A stretch of DNA of 64,000 bases from FEN-1219 sp963744305 (GTDB taxonomy: Bacteria; Pseudomonadota; Gammaproteobacteria; Steroidobacterales; Rariloculaceae), in NCBI GenBank assembly GCA_963744305.1, contig CAVUTF010000007.1:186001-250000 (forward strand). The letters run 5' to 3'. The notes under the pieces were generated by a model. That model was not told the origin of the DNA, did not search any database, and was given only the letters and a program-made list of their open reading frames with translations. This document shows, in pieces, positions 38,058-46,884 of the stretch; within the stretch, counting starts at the first letter, position 1; each line of letters starts with the position of its first letter. The position numbers were made by a program, and so were the translations under genes.

Positions 38058-38164
38058 ATCGGCACCTTTCTTATAACGAACCCCAGAGGGTCGCCGTGTA
38101 GAATACGGCCTTTCCAAAACGCCGTTCCGAGGAACGAAGGGCCGCCGGCCGCCCGTGTTGATTG

Positions 38165-38449
38165 ATGCCGCAGATGATTATCGCGAACCGCCTGAACGAC
38201 GGCGCGGTGGTTTTTTTGGCCGCCGGTGACGGCTGGGTGACACAGATAGACTTAGGGCTAGTGATCGCCGACGAAGCGGAAAGTCAACGGTTGTTCGTCA
38301 CCGCCAAGCAGCACGAAGCCGAGTGCATCGTGATCGACCCGACCCTGATCGAGGTAATAGTCGAGGGCGGGCACGCCCGGCCAGTGGCGATTCGCGAGGC
38401 CATCCGCGCGTTCGGTCCGACGGTGCGAACCGATCTGACCGATGCCTAG
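38165..38449 (+). CDS. DUF2849 protein of the sulfite reductase cluster
   Basis: A 94-residue protein (IIANRLNDGAVVFLAAGDGWV, then EAIRAFGPTVRTDL) matching DUF2849, a small domain found directly before sulfite/nitrite reductase genes in many proteobacteria. Its role is unknown; the constant linkage suggests help in electron supply or assembly of the reductase. It is followed by cysI after 39 bases. An upstream TAGAAT at 38099-38104 could be a -10 element, but no convincing -35 is seen. Confidence 0.8.
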   Translation: MPQMIIANRLNDGAVVFLAAGDGWVTQIDLGLVIADEAESQRLFVTAKQHEAECIVIDPTLIEVIVEGGHARPVAIREAIRAFGPTVRTDLTDA

Positions 38450-38488
38450 GCGGACACGCCCGAGGGGGCTCGCTCAACGAGTATTGCC

Positions 38489-40159
38489 ATGTATCGCTAC
38501 GACGAATTCGACCACACGCTAGTCAAGGAACGCGTCGCGCAGTTTCGGCGCCAAGTGCAGCGGCGCTTGAACGGCGAGCTCAACGAGGACCAGTTCAGGC
38601 CCTTGCGGCTCATGAATGGCCTGTATTTGCAGCTGCACGCCTACATGCTTCGGGTCAATGTGCCGTACGGCACGCTCTCCTCGAAGCAGATGCGCAGGTT
38701 CGCGCACATCGCGCGCACCTACGACCGCAACTTCGGGCATTTCACGACGCGCCAGAACATCCAGTACAACTGGATCAAGCTCGAGCAGACGCCGGATATC
38801 CTCGCCGAGCTCGCGGACGTCGAAGTCACGGCGATCCAGTCATCGGGTAATTGCGTCCGCAACATCACTTCGGACCAATACGCAGGCCGCGCGCGCGACG
38901 AGCTCGCCGATCCGCGCATGTACTGCGAGCTGCTGCGCCAATACTCGTTCCTGCACCCGGAATTCTCGTACTTGCCGCGCAAGTTCAAGATCGCAGTCAC
39001 GGGCTCTCCGAATGATCGCGCTGCGGTGGCCGTGCACGACATCGGCTTGAGGATGCACCGCAATGCGGAAGGCGAGATCGGCTTCGAGGTGTTAGTGGGC
39101 GGCGGTCTCGGGCGCACGCCATACATCGGACACACCATTCGCAAATGGCTCGCGCCGGAGCACCTGCTGTCCTACGTCGAAGCGATCCTGCGCGTCTACA
39201 ACATGCATGGCCGCCGCGACAACATCCACAAGGCGCGCATCAAGATCATCGTGAACCAGATGGGCATCGACAAGTACCGCGAGCTCACCGACAAGGAGTG
39301 GGAGCTCACGAAGAACGGTGCGCTCAAGGTGCCCGACGAGGAGATCGAGCGCATCAACGCGTACTTTGCGCCGCCGCAATACGCGACTCTGCAGGACCAG
39401 ACGGCGGAGCTCGACCGGCTGCGCGCCGGCGAGCCTGCATTCGATCGCTGGGTGCGCAACAACGTCGTGGCGCACAAGGTTCCGGGGTATGCGATCGTGA
39501 ACGTCTCGCTGAAAGCGACCGGGCGCGCGCCCGGCGACATCACCGCGGACAAGATGGATGCAGTCGCCGATCTCGCGGATCGCTACAGCTTCGGAGAGAT
39601 CCGCGTGAGTCACCGGCAGAATCTCGTGCTCGTGGACGTGCAGCAGAGCGAGCTGCGCTCACTCTGGAAGGAGCTCGAGGCGCTCGAGCTCGCAACACCG
39701 AACCTCGGTCTTTTGTCCGACATCATCTGCTGCCCGGGCCTCGACTACTGCGCGCTCGCAAACGCGCGCTCGATCCCGATTGCTCAGGACATCAGCCGCG
39801 AGTTCACGGATCTGGATGAGCTTTCCCGAATCGGTCAGTTCACGATCAATATTTCGGGCTGCATGAACGCCTGCGGCCACCACCATGTCGGGCACATCGG
39901 CATACTCGGCGTCGACAAGCGCGGCGAGGAATTCTTCCAGCTCACGCTCGGCGGCTCCTCGGATCAGAATGCGTCGCTCGGCGATCGTCTCGGCCCGGGC
40001 CTGCCGCAAGCGGAGGTGCCCGGCGCGATCCGCAAGATCGTCGCCACTTACATGAGCGTTCGGCAGGGCGACGAGCGCTTCCTCGACACCTATCGGCGCG
40101 TCGGCATCGAGCCGTTCAAGGGCGCCGTCTACGGCGACGATCCGAAAGTCGCTGCCTGA
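38489..40159 (+). CDS. cysI: Sulfite (nitrite) reductase, siroheme/4Fe-4S haemoprotein
   Basis: An intact 556-residue enzyme that reduces sulfite to sulfide with six electrons. Two ferredoxin-like halves are visible. Cluster and siroheme ligands appear as CCPGLDYC near residue 414 and GCMNACGHHHVG near residue 456. The N-terminal half carries RTYDRNFGHFTTRQNIQYNWIKL, typical of the NirA/CysI family with one polypeptide. Nitrite reduction cannot be excluded, but DUF2849 and DUF934 neighbours favour sulfite. Its stop overlaps the DUF934 start (TGATG). No CysJ flavoprotein is nearby, so ferredoxin is the likely donor. Confidence 0.92.
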   Translation: MYRYDEFDHTLVKERVAQFRRQVQRRLNGELNEDQFRPLRLMNGLYLQLHAYMLRVNVPYGTLSSKQMRRFAHIARTYDRNFGHFTTRQNIQYNWIKLEQTPDILAELADVEVTAIQSSGNCVRNITSDQYAGRARDELADPRMYCELLRQYSFLHPEFSYLPRKFKIAVTGSPNDRAAVAVHDIGLRMHRNAEGEIGFEVLVGGGLGRTPYIGHTIRKWLAPEHLLSYVEAILRVYNMHGRRDNIHKARIKIIVNQMGIDKYRELTDKEWELTKNGALKVPDEEIERINAYFAPPQYATLQDQTAELDRLRAGEPAFDRWVRNNVVAHKVPGYAIVNVSLKATGRAPGDITADKMDAVADLADRYSFGEIRVSHRQNLVLVDVQQSELRSLWKELEALELATPNLGLLSDIICCPGLDYCALANARSIPIAQDISREFTDLDELSRIGQFTINISGCMNACGHHHVGHIGILGVDKRGEEFFQLTLGGSSDQNASLGDRLGPGLPQAEVPGAIRKIVATYMSVRQGDERFLDTYRRVGIEPFKGAVYGDDPKVAA

Positions 40160-40653
40160 TGGGCCTCGTCAAGAACAACGCGCTCGCCGACGACCCCTTC
40201 TTCGACGCAAGCGCGGCTGAAACCGTGCCGCCGGCGGGGCCCGTGATCGTGAGCCTCGCGCAGTGGCAGGCGCAGCGCGAAGGTCTTCTGGCGCGCGGCG
40301 CTCCGGTCGGGGTGCGCCTGCACAGCGATCAGTCGCCCGAGCTCATCGCGGACGACCTCGAGCACTTTGCGGTGGTCGCTCTGGAGTTTCCGAAGTTCCG
40401 CGATGGCCGCGCCTATTCCTACGCACGCTTGCTGCGGGAGCGCTACGGCTATCGAGGCGAGTTGCGCGCAGTCGGCGATGTGCTGCTCGAGCAAGTGTTT
40501 TTCATGCTGCGAACGGGCTTCGACGCATTCGACATTCAGGGCCCTGATCCGCTCGCGGCCTATCGAACCGCGCTGGGCGACTTCTCCGTCTGGTATCAGC
40601 CGACCGGCGACGGCCGCCCGACCGCGCTGCAGTTGCGCCATCCGAAGAGCTAA
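40159..40653 (+). CDS. DUF934 protein of the sulfite reductase cluster
   Basis: A 164-residue DUF934 protein with the core FPKFRDGRAYSYARLLRERYGYRGELRAVGDVLLEQVFFMLRTGFD. Such proteins are nearly always encoded after CysI and are required for sulfite reduction in some species, although their chemistry is unknown. It overlaps the cysI stop (TGATG at 40157-40161), so translation is coupled. It converges with the hemD-like gene, with 10 bases between stops. Confidence 0.88.
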   Translation: MGLVKNNALADDPFFDASAAETVPPAGPVIVSLAQWQAQREGLLARGAPVGVRLHSDQSPELIADDLEHFAVVALEFPKFRDGRAYSYARLLRERYGYRGELRAVGDVLLEQVFFMLRTGFDAFDIQGPDPLAAYRTALGDFSVWYQPTGDGRPTALQLRHPKS

Positions 40654-40663
40654 ACGCCGCACG

Positions 40664-41485
40664 TTAGCGACTGAGCAGTGTGCAGAGGCTCGTGACGAGC
40701 GGCTTCATCGAGTAGCTGTCGTCCGGCACGGTGTCGACCCGGACACCGGCGTCGGCGAGCTCGGCCGCGACCACGGGGCCGACGGCCGCCACCTTGGTCG
40801 CTGCGAGGCCCTTGTTGAGCTTTCGCTCGAGATCACGCTCGCGCGCGAGCTTTCGCAGTCGTTGAAACTGGGCTTTGCTCGTGAACGCGATGGCATCGAC
40901 GCCGCCGCCTGCGAGCCGCTCGATCAGCTCGACGACCAGCCGATCCTCCGCCGCTGACGCGTAGACATACGGGGCAACGCAATCCGCTTCGACACCGCGA
41001 GCGCGCAGATGCTCGACAATCTCGGTGCTTTGGTCGGCCGCATAAAGCTGCACGGCGACACGCTGCTTCGTGAGCTCGAGTGAGCCGAGCGTGGCTATGA
41101 GTCCCCGCGTCGTAGGCTCGAGCGCCTCGAGCTGCGGCTCGAGCTCGAGGCGCCGCAATGCTCGTTTCGGCTTCGGACCGCGTGTGAGCTTCGGCACCGC
41201 GGCGAGCAGCGTACGGAACTCGGTCTCTATGCCGGCGCGGGCGGCAGCCGCGAGCAGGCGCTCGATGCCTTCTCCGGTATAAAACACGAGCAGTTGCGGC
41301 GGGTCCTCGATCTGCCGTTTGAGCCAAGCGAGCACCGCCTCTTGATCGGGATTGTCGTTGATACCGACGAGCGGGCAACGCAGCACGGTTGCGCCGCGTT
41401 TCTCCAACAGATTCGCGAGCACGTCGAGCTGCCGTGCTTCGGGGACCGCGATGATGCGGTCCTGCAGCGCGTGCTCAGCGTCCAT
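40664..41485 (-). CDS. hemD: Uroporphyrinogen-III synthase-like protein
   Basis: A 273-residue protein of the HemD fold, which cyclises hydroxymethylbilane to uroporphyrinogen III on the way to haem and siroheme. The first domain starts IIAVPEARQLDVLANLLEKRGATV. The hinge and second domain contain DAIAFTSKAQFQRL, matching the conserved FTS segment, and AAVGPVVAAELADAGV matches the G-P-T-A region. Sequence conservation in this family is low, which limits certainty. Location opposite the sulfite reductase cluster suggests siroheme supply. Confidence 0.78.
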   Translation of the reverse strand: MDAEHALQDRIIAVPEARQLDVLANLLEKRGATVLRCPLVGINDNPDQEAVLAWLKRQIEDPPQLLVFYTGEGIERLLAAAARAGIETEFRTLLAAVPKLTRGPKPKRALRRLELEPQLEALEPTTRGLIATLGSLELTKQRVAVQLYAADQSTEIVEHLRARGVEADCVAPYVYASAAEDRLVVELIERLAGGGVDAIAFTSKAQFQRLRKLARERDLERKLNKGLAATKVAAVGPVVAAELADAGVRVDTVPDDSYSMKPLVTSLCTLLSR

Positions 41486-41512
41486 CGGCGGCGGCGCGTT
41501 GCGCCGCCCGGT

Positions 41513-43867
41513 TTAGAGCGCGCGGTCCGCGACGGTAGGGTTCGGCGCGGCTTCCGCGGGCTGCCCTTCGTCGGGCAGCGCGCGCAAGCGCGGGAATTTC
41601 ACGACGGTGCCGGTTTGAACGCGGTCGAGATCGAGGTCCGGATTGTATTGCCGCAACAGCCATACCGGGACTTTATAGGTGCGCTCCGCGAGTAGCCACA
41701 GCGATTCGCCCGACTTGATCACGTGCTCCTCGGTGTCCTCGATCTGGTAGCGCGCGAAGAACGCACCCTGCTGCGCCTGCTGGTAGGCGATTCGGCGCTG
41801 CTCGAATGCGGGCGCGTCCACGCGCGAAAAGTCGAGGGTCAGCTTCTGGCCGATCACGACCGCCTCGCGGAACGACAGGCGATTCAAGTCACGCAGCCGT
41901 TGCGTGGGCAGCTCGAGCCAGTCGGCGTAATGGCCCAGCGTCTCTAGCGCCTGCACCTGAATCGTGTCGCCGGCCGACACCGAATAGTCGCTCGGATCGG
42001 CGGCGAGCGCAGCCTGGACCGTAGACAACGCATTCACTTCCGTCGCGGCCTCGAGGCCCGTGACCTCGACTTCGCCCGGCGCCTCCGCGCCGAGCGCCCC
42101 AGGCTCGGTCACGACGACGAGCTCTCCCTCGGCGGCCGCGATCTCCTCGACCGCCGCCTGCTCCTCGGCGGCGGCTTCGTCCGCGCGCGCTACCGCGACT
42201 TCCGCCGCGGGCAGCGCTTCCTCGGTCGGACGGTTCGCCGGGGGCTCCACGTTCATCGCAACGACCGCTTCCACCGGCGGCGCCGCGCCTTCGGCGCGCG
42301 GAATCTGCAAGGTCTGCCCCGCAAAGATCAAATTGCGATTGCCGATGTCGTTCGCCGCCAAGAGCTCCTCGACGCCGACTCCGAATCTAGTAGCGATTCG
42401 CGCGATGCTGTCGCCGTTGCGCACCGTATACGCGCCCTGCTCGCCGGGCGCGGGCTCGGGCGGCAACGGCGGCGGGGCGGCCGGGGAGGAGGGCGCCGTG
42501 GCGGCCGCGAGCACCACCTGGGCTGGAGGCGCGCCGTCCACGCCACCCGGCAGCGAGATCATTTGGCCTACGCGCAGCACGCTGCGGCCCGTGAGGCCGT
42601 TGATGCGCATCAGTGTGGCGAGGCTCACGCGGTACTGCGCCGCGATGGCCGACAGCGTGTCGCCGCGGCGCACGCGGTGCTCAAGGTCCGGTCGTTGCGC
42701 GGCATATCGCTCGGCGGGTGCGATCGAGGCGAGCAGGTCCTCGGCGACGGCGGCGGTTGCGCGCGGCACGCGAAGCTCGAAGCCCTTCGGGACGAGCTTG
42801 TCGCCGGCCCAGACGCTCTCCATGAGAGCCGGATTCAGATCCTTGAGGACGCCTTCGCGCAGGTTGAGCGCGTCCGCCAGCGTGTCCGCCTTCAGGTAGT
42901 CGGGCACGATCACGACCTCGGTCGGCGAGGGAGCGTCCAAAGTCAGGTTGCCGAAATACGCTTCCGGGTTGCTGTCGATCTGGAGCGCCGCAAGAAATGC
43001 CGTGTAGAAGTTGCGCGAGGCAAAGCCGAACGAGCGGCTCTGATACTTCGCGACGATCACGTCGATGTCGGTGGTGTCGTGCTGGATCGAGGCCCGGCGC
43101 ATGCCGGCGAGCCCATGGTTGTACGCAGTCAACGCGAGCGGCCAGCTCTGCAGCACGCTGTGGTTGTCGGCGAGCAGCCGTGCCGCGGCATCGGTGGCGA
43201 AGAATGGGTCGCGGCGCTCGTCGATGACCTGGTCGATGCGCATATAGCGCACGCCGGTCGAACGCGTGAACTGCCACATCCCGGCCGCGCCGACCTTCGA
43301 ATACGCGGTCGGATCGAATGACGACTCTACGTGCGGCAACGCCGCGAGCTCGCGCGGCAGCCCGCGTTTCGCGAGGATCTCGTAGATATACGGTTTCCAG
43401 GTCCCCGAGCGAATGAGCCCCGCGCGGAACCGGTCCGCTTGGCCGAGCTGAAACCGCACACGCTCGGCGGCGCGCTTGAGCTCGGCGTTGCTCGTGCCTG
43501 CCGGAAACAGGTCGAGAACCCGCTGCTCCTCGGCGCTGAGATTGCTCCGGGAGCCATCGGCGAGCTTCGTGAGAATGTTGCGATGGGCCGTAATGCTGCG
43601 CTCGATTCGGCGCCGCCGCTCGCGCGGACTCAGATCGCGCGAGACGTCGATGGTTTGATAAACGATGTCGAGCCGCAAGTCGTCGTGGATGAAGCCGGCA
43701 TCCGTATCGACCTCGGTGTAGACACGGGTCCAAAAGCGCACCGCGGGTTCGAGCGCGGCCGGACGCGGAAACAACGTCTCACCGGTCTGCGCGACCGCGG
43801 CGGCAGCCATCAGCAGCGCGAGAGCTCCGGCCAGTTGAACGGCGAAGGCGGACCCCACTCGGAACAT
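41513..43867 (-). CDS. MltD-like membrane-bound lytic murein transglycosylase with four LysM-type repeats
   Basis: A protein of about 784 residues. ATG at 43867 follows GAGGGA and begins a signal peptide ending AAAVAQ. The SLT domain (about 170-330) has the catalytic glutamate in LPHVESSFDPTAYSKVGAAGMWQFT and the later LTAYNHGLAGM. LysM repeats begin at HRVRRGDTLSAIAAQY, YTVRNGDSIARIATRF, a divergent YSVSAGDTIQVQALET, and HVIKSGESLWLLAERTY. A long Ala/Glu/Pro-rich linker separates repeats two and three. It cleaves glycan strands of peptidoglycan. There is no lipobox, so it is probably periplasmic. No frameshift is present. Confidence 0.88.
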   Translation of the reverse strand: MFRVGSAFAVQLAGALALLMAAAAVAQTGETLFPRPAALEPAVRFWTRVYTEVDTDAGFIHDDLRLDIVYQTIDVSRDLSPRERRRRIERSITAHRNILTKLADGSRSNLSAEEQRVLDLFPAGTSNAELKRAAERVRFQLGQADRFRAGLIRSGTWKPYIYEILAKRGLPRELAALPHVESSFDPTAYSKVGAAGMWQFTRSTGVRYMRIDQVIDERRDPFFATDAAARLLADNHSVLQSWPLALTAYNHGLAGMRRASIQHDTTDIDVIVAKYQSRSFGFASRNFYTAFLAALQIDSNPEAYFGNLTLDAPSPTEVVIVPDYLKADTLADALNLREGVLKDLNPALMESVWAGDKLVPKGFELRVPRATAAVAEDLLASIAPAERYAAQRPDLEHRVRRGDTLSAIAAQYRVSLATLMRINGLTGRSVLRVGQMISLPGGVDGAPPAQVVLAAATAPSSPAAPPPLPPEPAPGEQGAYTVRNGDSIARIATRFGVGVEELLAANDIGNRNLIFAGQTLQIPRAEGAAPPVEAVVAMNVEPPANRPTEEALPAAEVAVARADEAAAEEQAAVEEIAAAEGELVVVTEPGALGAEAPGEVEVTGLEAATEVNALSTVQAALAADPSDYSVSAGDTIQVQALETLGHYADWLELPTQRLRDLNRLSFREAVVIGQKLTLDFSRVDAPAFEQRRIAYQQAQQGAFFARYQIEDTEEHVIKSGESLWLLAERTYKVPVWLLRQYNPDLDLDRVQTGTVVKFPRLRALPDEGQPAEAAPNPTVADRAL

Positions 43868-44100
43868 ACGACTTCCCTCAGGCACACACGACTCGCATGG
43901 AAGAGCGGCAGGCTGTCCGGGATTGTGTCCAGACGACAGCACCGCGTCCCAGACCCAGTTCACGGGTCGAGCGCGCCGACGTTCAACGGACTCGATATTT
44001 TTCCAGTCTCCCCCGTCTCGGCCTTTCTTCTTGGTTTCTGCTGGCTTAGGGGCGAAAAGTACCGCACTAGTTGAGCCGCGTCAAAGCCTCCGTTGAAGTC

Positions 44101-44724
44101 CTAGGACAACGGCAACATCACGTGGCGCCGAAACGCAGGCCGTTCCGTGAGGCGCGTGTGCCAGTTCTCCAAGGAGGGCAACGGCGCCCTAGGCAGCTCA
44201 GGCAGCTCGAGCCAGCGATGCACGGTCGTCCCCAGCGGGATGTCGCCCATTGAGAATTGCTGACCGCCCACGAACGGCTGCGCGGCCAGATGATGGTCGA
44301 GTAGGGCGAGCGCATTCTGCGCTTCGGCGGCCGCAGTGGTGACGGCTTTAGGATCGCGTTGAGCGACCGGCGTGCGAACCAGATTCACGAAAACGATCGT
44401 GACTGGCCGGATCAACGTCGACAGCTGCCAGTCCATCCAGCGCTCCGCGTGGGCGCGAGCCTCAGGAACACCCGGATACAGTCCGCCGAAGTCGTGCTTG
44501 GCGCACAAGTAGCGAACGATCGAGTTCGATTCCCAGAGACTAAACTCGCCGTCCTGAAGCAGGGGCACGCGGCCGTTTGGATTGAGCTTGAGGAACCACT
44601 CTTCGTCGTTCTTCCCGTGCTCCATCCCCGCATCGATGCGCTCGCAGTCGACCGCTAGCTCCCCGATGCACCACATCGCTTTCTGAACGTTCACGGAATT
44701 CGTTCGACCGTAGATGCGCAGCAT
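44101..44724 (-). CDS. Glutathione S-transferase family protein
   Basis: A 207-residue GST. The thioredoxin-fold N-terminus has MLRIYGRTNSVNVQKAMWCIGEL with a candidate catalytic serine, the cis-proline in NPNGRVPLLQDG and the glutathione-contact ESNSIVRYL. The helical C-terminal domain contains FSMGDIPLG, the N-capping box. ATG at 44724 lies one base after the stop of the cupin gene, so the pair is an operon. It probably conjugates or reduces electrophiles in the cytoplasm; the substrate is unknown. Confidence 0.88.
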   Translation of the reverse strand: MLRIYGRTNSVNVQKAMWCIGELAVDCERIDAGMEHGKNDEEWFLKLNPNGRVPLLQDGEFSLWESNSIVRYLCAKHDFGGLYPGVPEARAHAERWMDWQLSTLIRPVTIVFVNLVRTPVAQRDPKAVTTAAAEAQNALALLDHHLAAQPFVGGQQFSMGDIPLGTTVHRWLELPELPRAPLPSLENWHTRLTERPAFRRHVMLPLS

Positions 44725-44725
44725 G

Positions 44726-45232
44726 TCATCGCCTCGTGAGCGCGCGAATGATTTGCCCGTGTGCCGGATGCGCCGCGAGCAGCTCGTCGGCGGGAGGCAT
44801 CTCGAAATCTGCGAACTCGAAACCGGGTGCGACGCCGCAACCACAGAACGCCCAGCCGCAGCCGGGCGCCAAGCGCGCCGCTTGCCAGCAGCCAGCTGCG
44901 ACGACGCTCGTCGGCTCGCCGCGCGTGATGTCGGTCGTCAACAAGTGCATTGCGTAGCGGCCGCTGTTGTCGATCGTATGCAGCTCGAGCGGACCGCCTG
45001 AATACAAGTGCCAGATCTCATCCGACCAGCGCACGCGATGAAACGCGGAGAACTGGTCGTCCGCGAGCAGGAAGTAAATGTGTGTGCCGGCACAGCGCCG
45101 CGCGTCCTGCGCTCCGTCGATCGCGGGGTGCTGCAGTGCAACGCTCGAGCGATACACCTCGCGAAAAAAACCACCTTCCGGATGCGGCTTGAGCGCAAAT
45201 CGTTCTACGATGTGTCGAACTTCGTCTTGCAT
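44726..45232 (-). CDS. Cupin protein, DUF985 family
   Basis: A 168-residue RmlC-like cupin of the DUF985 (Cupin_5) group. Family marks are HPEGGFFREVYRS near the N-terminus, YFLLADDQFSAFHRVRWSDEIWHLYSGG with metal or substrate histidines, and VVAAGCWQAARLAPGCGWAFCGCGVAPGFEFADFEM. Biochemical function is not established for the family; members are usually single-domain cytoplasmic proteins. It is first of a two-gene operon with the GST. Confidence 0.87.
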   Translation of the reverse strand: MQDEVRHIVERFALKPHPEGGFFREVYRSSVALQHPAIDGAQDARRCAGTHIYFLLADDQFSAFHRVRWSDEIWHLYSGGPLELHTIDNSGRYAMHLLTTDITRGEPTSVVAAGCWQAARLAPGCGWAFCGCGVAPGFEFADFEMPPADELLAAHPAHGQIIRALTRR

Positions 45233-45326
45233 CCCTAGCCCAAGCTCGCGCGACGTTCGTGATATTCTCGCACGAGGAATGCGCCGGTGCCGATATTCCG
45301 CGCCGAGCGCCGTGGAGCGATTCTAG

Positions 45327-46049
45327 ATGCGCACGCTCTTCAAATTTTCATTGCTCACGTTTTGCATCGCGCTCGGCATGTTGATCGTGCTGTTGTCGGC
45401 GTCGATCTATACGTATCACGCGCTCACGGACGAGACCGTGATAGCGGAGCTGCGTTTCGACCGCACCGGTCCACGTGAATACGTTGCGTATCTACGCACC
45501 GGCAATCGTTGCGAGGAGCGCACGTTTCCGATCCTCGGCGATCAATGGCGCATCGACGCCGAGTTCTTGAAGTGGAAGTACTGGGCGCTGTTGTTCGGCT
45601 TGGATTCACAGTACCGGCTCGACCGAATCGAAGGTCGCTATCGCATGGTCCAGGAGCAGAACAGCCAGCCAAACGTCGCGCACGACCTCGCGGATGGAAC
45701 GGCCGTCGACATAGTAGAGTTCGCGGGTGTGCTCGGCCCTCTGAATTTCCTGATCGATGCAACTTACGGCAGCTCAACGTACCAAGACATCGACCCGCGG
45801 CAGGTCTACTACGTGTCGAAAACGCCGACCGGCATCATCACGCGGTCCGTTGCGCGTCCTGTTCAACAGCCGGATGCCGAGGCGCTCGCGATCGCGATAG
45901 AGCGCGGTTGCGGAGCGCAGCCGGATTGGTGGCCGCGCGTCGTGCAGTGGACCGACGACAAGGTGTCGACCGCTATCGCCACAGTGCGCGACTACAGATC
46001 GACGAGCTCCACGTCCGATGCGGCAAGCGTAGCACCGAGAAACCGCTGA
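45327..46049 (+). CDS. Membrane-anchored hypothetical protein
   Basis: A 240-residue protein with one N-terminal membrane helix (FSLLTFCIALGMLIVLLSASIYTYHAL) and a soluble domain probably in the periplasm, containing ELRFDRTGPREYVAYLRTGNRCEERTFPILGDQW and DATYGSSTYQDIDPR. I do not recognise an assigned function. Homologues are sometimes labelled efflux-pump protein, but no transporter fold is present. Its 3' end overlaps the convergent murI gene by 58 bases. Confidence 0.65.
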   Translation: MRTLFKFSLLTFCIALGMLIVLLSASIYTYHALTDETVIAELRFDRTGPREYVAYLRTGNRCEERTFPILGDQWRIDAEFLKWKYWALLFGLDSQYRLDRIEGRYRMVQEQNSQPNVAHDLADGTAVDIVEFAGVLGPLNFLIDATYGSSTYQDIDPRQVYYVSKTPTGIITRSVARPVQQPDAEALAIAIERGCGAQPDWWPRVVQWTDDKVSTAIATVRDYRSTSSTSDAASVAPRNR

Positions 46050-46827
46050 CCGAGGCGCGCGAACCGCGTCGGGCCGTCTGTCGCGAGCAACCGTAGATCG
46101 CCGCCGCCGGATGCGCGGAGCGCGAGCGCGCCGGTCAGCGCGTGCCGCACCTCGTCGCGCGGTGGCTGCCGCCGAGTCGGTGATCGTGGGCTGCGGTCCG
46201 ATGCCAGCGCGAATCGCGCCCGCCAGCAGCGGGAAATGCGTGCAGCCGAGGACCACCGAATCGAAACGCTCGGCCTCGGGACGTGCCATTGCCGCGGCAA
46301 GGTACGCATTGATCGCGGCCGTCGCGACCGGACCTTCGGTCCAACCTTCTTCCGCGAGCGCCACGAGCAGCGAGCAGGCGAGCTCCTCGACGTGCGCCTG
46401 CGGGTCGATCGCACGGATTGCCGCCCTGTATGCGCGCTGCGAAACGGTGCGCTTCGGTCGCGAGCACGAGATGGCGGCGGCGACTGCTCGCCGCGACAGC
46501 CGCGCGGGCGCCGGGCTCGACGACACCGATCACGGGCAGTGGCCGCCAGTGAGTGCGCAGCTCCGACAACGCGAGCGCCGAGGCCGTGTTGCAGGCGACC
46601 ACGAGCAACTTGATTCCGCGGTGCACCAGTGCCGCGGATGCCTGGGTCGAGTAACGCACGACACTTTCGCGGCTCTTCGTGCCGTACGGTACGCGCGCTG
46701 TGTCGCCGAGATACAACGTGGATTCGTTTGGCAACGCCGCGCGAATCGCGCGCAACACCGTGAGTCCGCCAACGCCGGAATCGAAGATGCCGATCGGGAG
46801 AGTGGGATCGAGCTCTGCGTTGCGCAT
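45992..46827 (-). CDS. murI: Glutamate racemase (two frameshifts)
   Basis: It interconverts L- and D-glutamate for peptidoglycan. IGIFDSGVGGLTVLRAI opens the protein. The two catalytic cysteines are in VVACNTASAL and LGCTHFPLL, and GDTARVPYG is the conserved loop. Frame breaks occur near 46450 and 46160, each fitted by one extra base: removal gives LATEGTV and ATADEVRHAL junctions. The corrected length is about 277 residues, normal. The enzyme is essential in most bacteria, which argues for sequencing error. It overlaps the convergent neighbour at the 3' end. Confidence 0.9.
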
Positions 46828-46884
46828 GGCGCGAGAGTATAAAGGCGCCGAGCCCGCGGTCGGCTGTCTAGCGTGCGATCGAGA

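Noticed and set aside
38123..38136. CGTTCC-GA-GGAACG as an operator of the sulfite reductase cluster
   Set aside because: The arms are short and such six-base repeats are frequent at this GC content. No promoter could be placed convincingly around it.
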